Assembly (NCBI GenBank): GCA_019347795.1
Contig: JAHWKS010000050.1
Location: forward strand, 1 to 12,738
Source of the DNA: Planctomycetota bacterium
Lineage (GTDB): Bacteria; Planctomycetota; Planctomycetia; Pirellulales; Pirellulaceae
Reading direction: 5' to 3'
Length of the DNA stretch: 12,738 bases
Made by a program: the position numbers and the translations under genes. The notes beneath the pieces were generated by a model. That model was not told the origin of the DNA, ran no database searches, and saw nothing but the letters and a program-made list of their open reading frames with translations. Numbering within the stretch: the stretch's first letter is position 1; each line of letters starts with the position of its first letter. Below, one piece after another: positions 12,439 through 12,738 of this stretch.

Positions 12439-12738
12439 CTACTCCAGGCCGTGCTTGCGGCAGCGGCGGGTGAACCAGCGGCGCCAGAAGCGCTCCTTCG
12501 GAGACCAGCGGTGGTTGAGCATCAGCGTCAGGCAGTGCTCTTCCGCTTCGCGGCGCGGCATGCCGCGATCGACCGCGTGGCGGATCAGGCGGTCGAACTC
12601 GCGCTCGTCGATGGCGCCGTCGTCGCGGGCCAGCTCGGCCAGCATCTCCTTGAGCCGCTCGGTGAGGGCCGAGTGCCGGGTCCAACCGCGGGCTTCGCAG
12701 CGGCGGTCGATGATCGCCGTCACGTCCTCCAGCGAGAG
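12439..12738 (-). CDS. C-terminal part of a small, charged protein of unknown function (runs off the right edge)
   Basis: An open frame of at least 99 codons enters from the right edge and ends at TAG (12441-12439). A GTG at 12723 could be a start, but GGAGG would then lie only 2 nt before it, and the frame is open beyond it with plausible residues (LSLED), so the gene probably begins outside the window. The visible part is cytoplasmic-looking and rich in Arg and Glu: an acidic-helical region (LTERLKEMLAELARDDGAID) resembling an alpha-helical or TerB/EF-hand-like helical pair, then a basic Trp/Arg/Cys-rich end (SPKERFWRRWFTRRCRKHG). I do not recognise the family. It is followed on the same strand by the exported hydrolase 159 bp on. 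Confidence 0.6.
   Translation of the reverse strand, partial: LSLEDVTAIIDRRCEARGWTRHSALTERLKEMLAELARDDGAIDEREFDRLIRHAVDRGMPRREAEEHCLTLMLNHRWSPKERFWRRWFTRRCRKHGLE

Overview
The window is GC-rich (roughly 60-65% by eye) and densely coding. It most resembles a chromosomal segment of a planctomycete, perhaps of the Pirellulales. This is inference from the gene mix: an exported S1 sulfatase, a DUF255/SPATA20-type thioredoxin-fold protein, an MgtE magnesium channel, a stack of PAS domains without an output domain, an exported alpha/beta hydrolase, and intergenic gaps holding short tandem repeats and palindromes. There is no rRNA, tRNA, transposase, integrase, phage gene or CRISPR array.

Layout. 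1-2357 (minus): a five-PAS sensor protein with its own sigma70-like promoter, followed by the 5' end of a coiled-coil protein that leaves the window on the left. 2552-6909 (minus): a likely operon, in transcription order mtnB, mtnD, panB, DUF255 protein. MtnB and MtnD are two steps of the methionine salvage pathway, and panB starts 1 nt after the mtnD stop codon. 7091-8101 (plus): a short-chain dehydrogenase with a C-terminal membrane segment, divergent from mtnB. 8336-9700 (plus): mgtE. 9832-11145 (minus): an exported sulfatase, convergent with mgtE. 11245-12279 (minus): an exported alpha/beta hydrolase. 12439-12738 (minus): the C-terminal part of a small charged protein entering from the right. 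No gene-free stretch exceeds 300 bases; the longest gap is about 234 bases, between the dehydrogenase and mgtE.

How the genes may work together. MtnB dehydrates methylthioribulose-1-phosphate. MtnD cleaves the later acireductone to the 2-oxo acid precursor of methionine plus formate. PanB transfers a one-carbon unit from methylene-tetrahydrofolate to a 2-oxo acid. The tight mtnD-panB coupling suggests a link through one-carbon units or a 2-oxo acid substrate, and this PanB has a divergent loop after its second metal aspartate. mtnA, mtnK/mtnN and mtnC are not in the window. The sulfatase and hydrolase both carry signal peptides and may act on external substrates, but nothing here fixes those substrates.

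Most notable non-genic structures: a 79-bp near-perfect palindrome exactly between mtnB and mtnD; a heptamer array ending 7 bp from the DUF255 start codon, where a ribosome binding site would be expected; other short tandem repeats or inverted repeats in most other gaps; and the 357-bp near-identical repeats inside the PAS gene.
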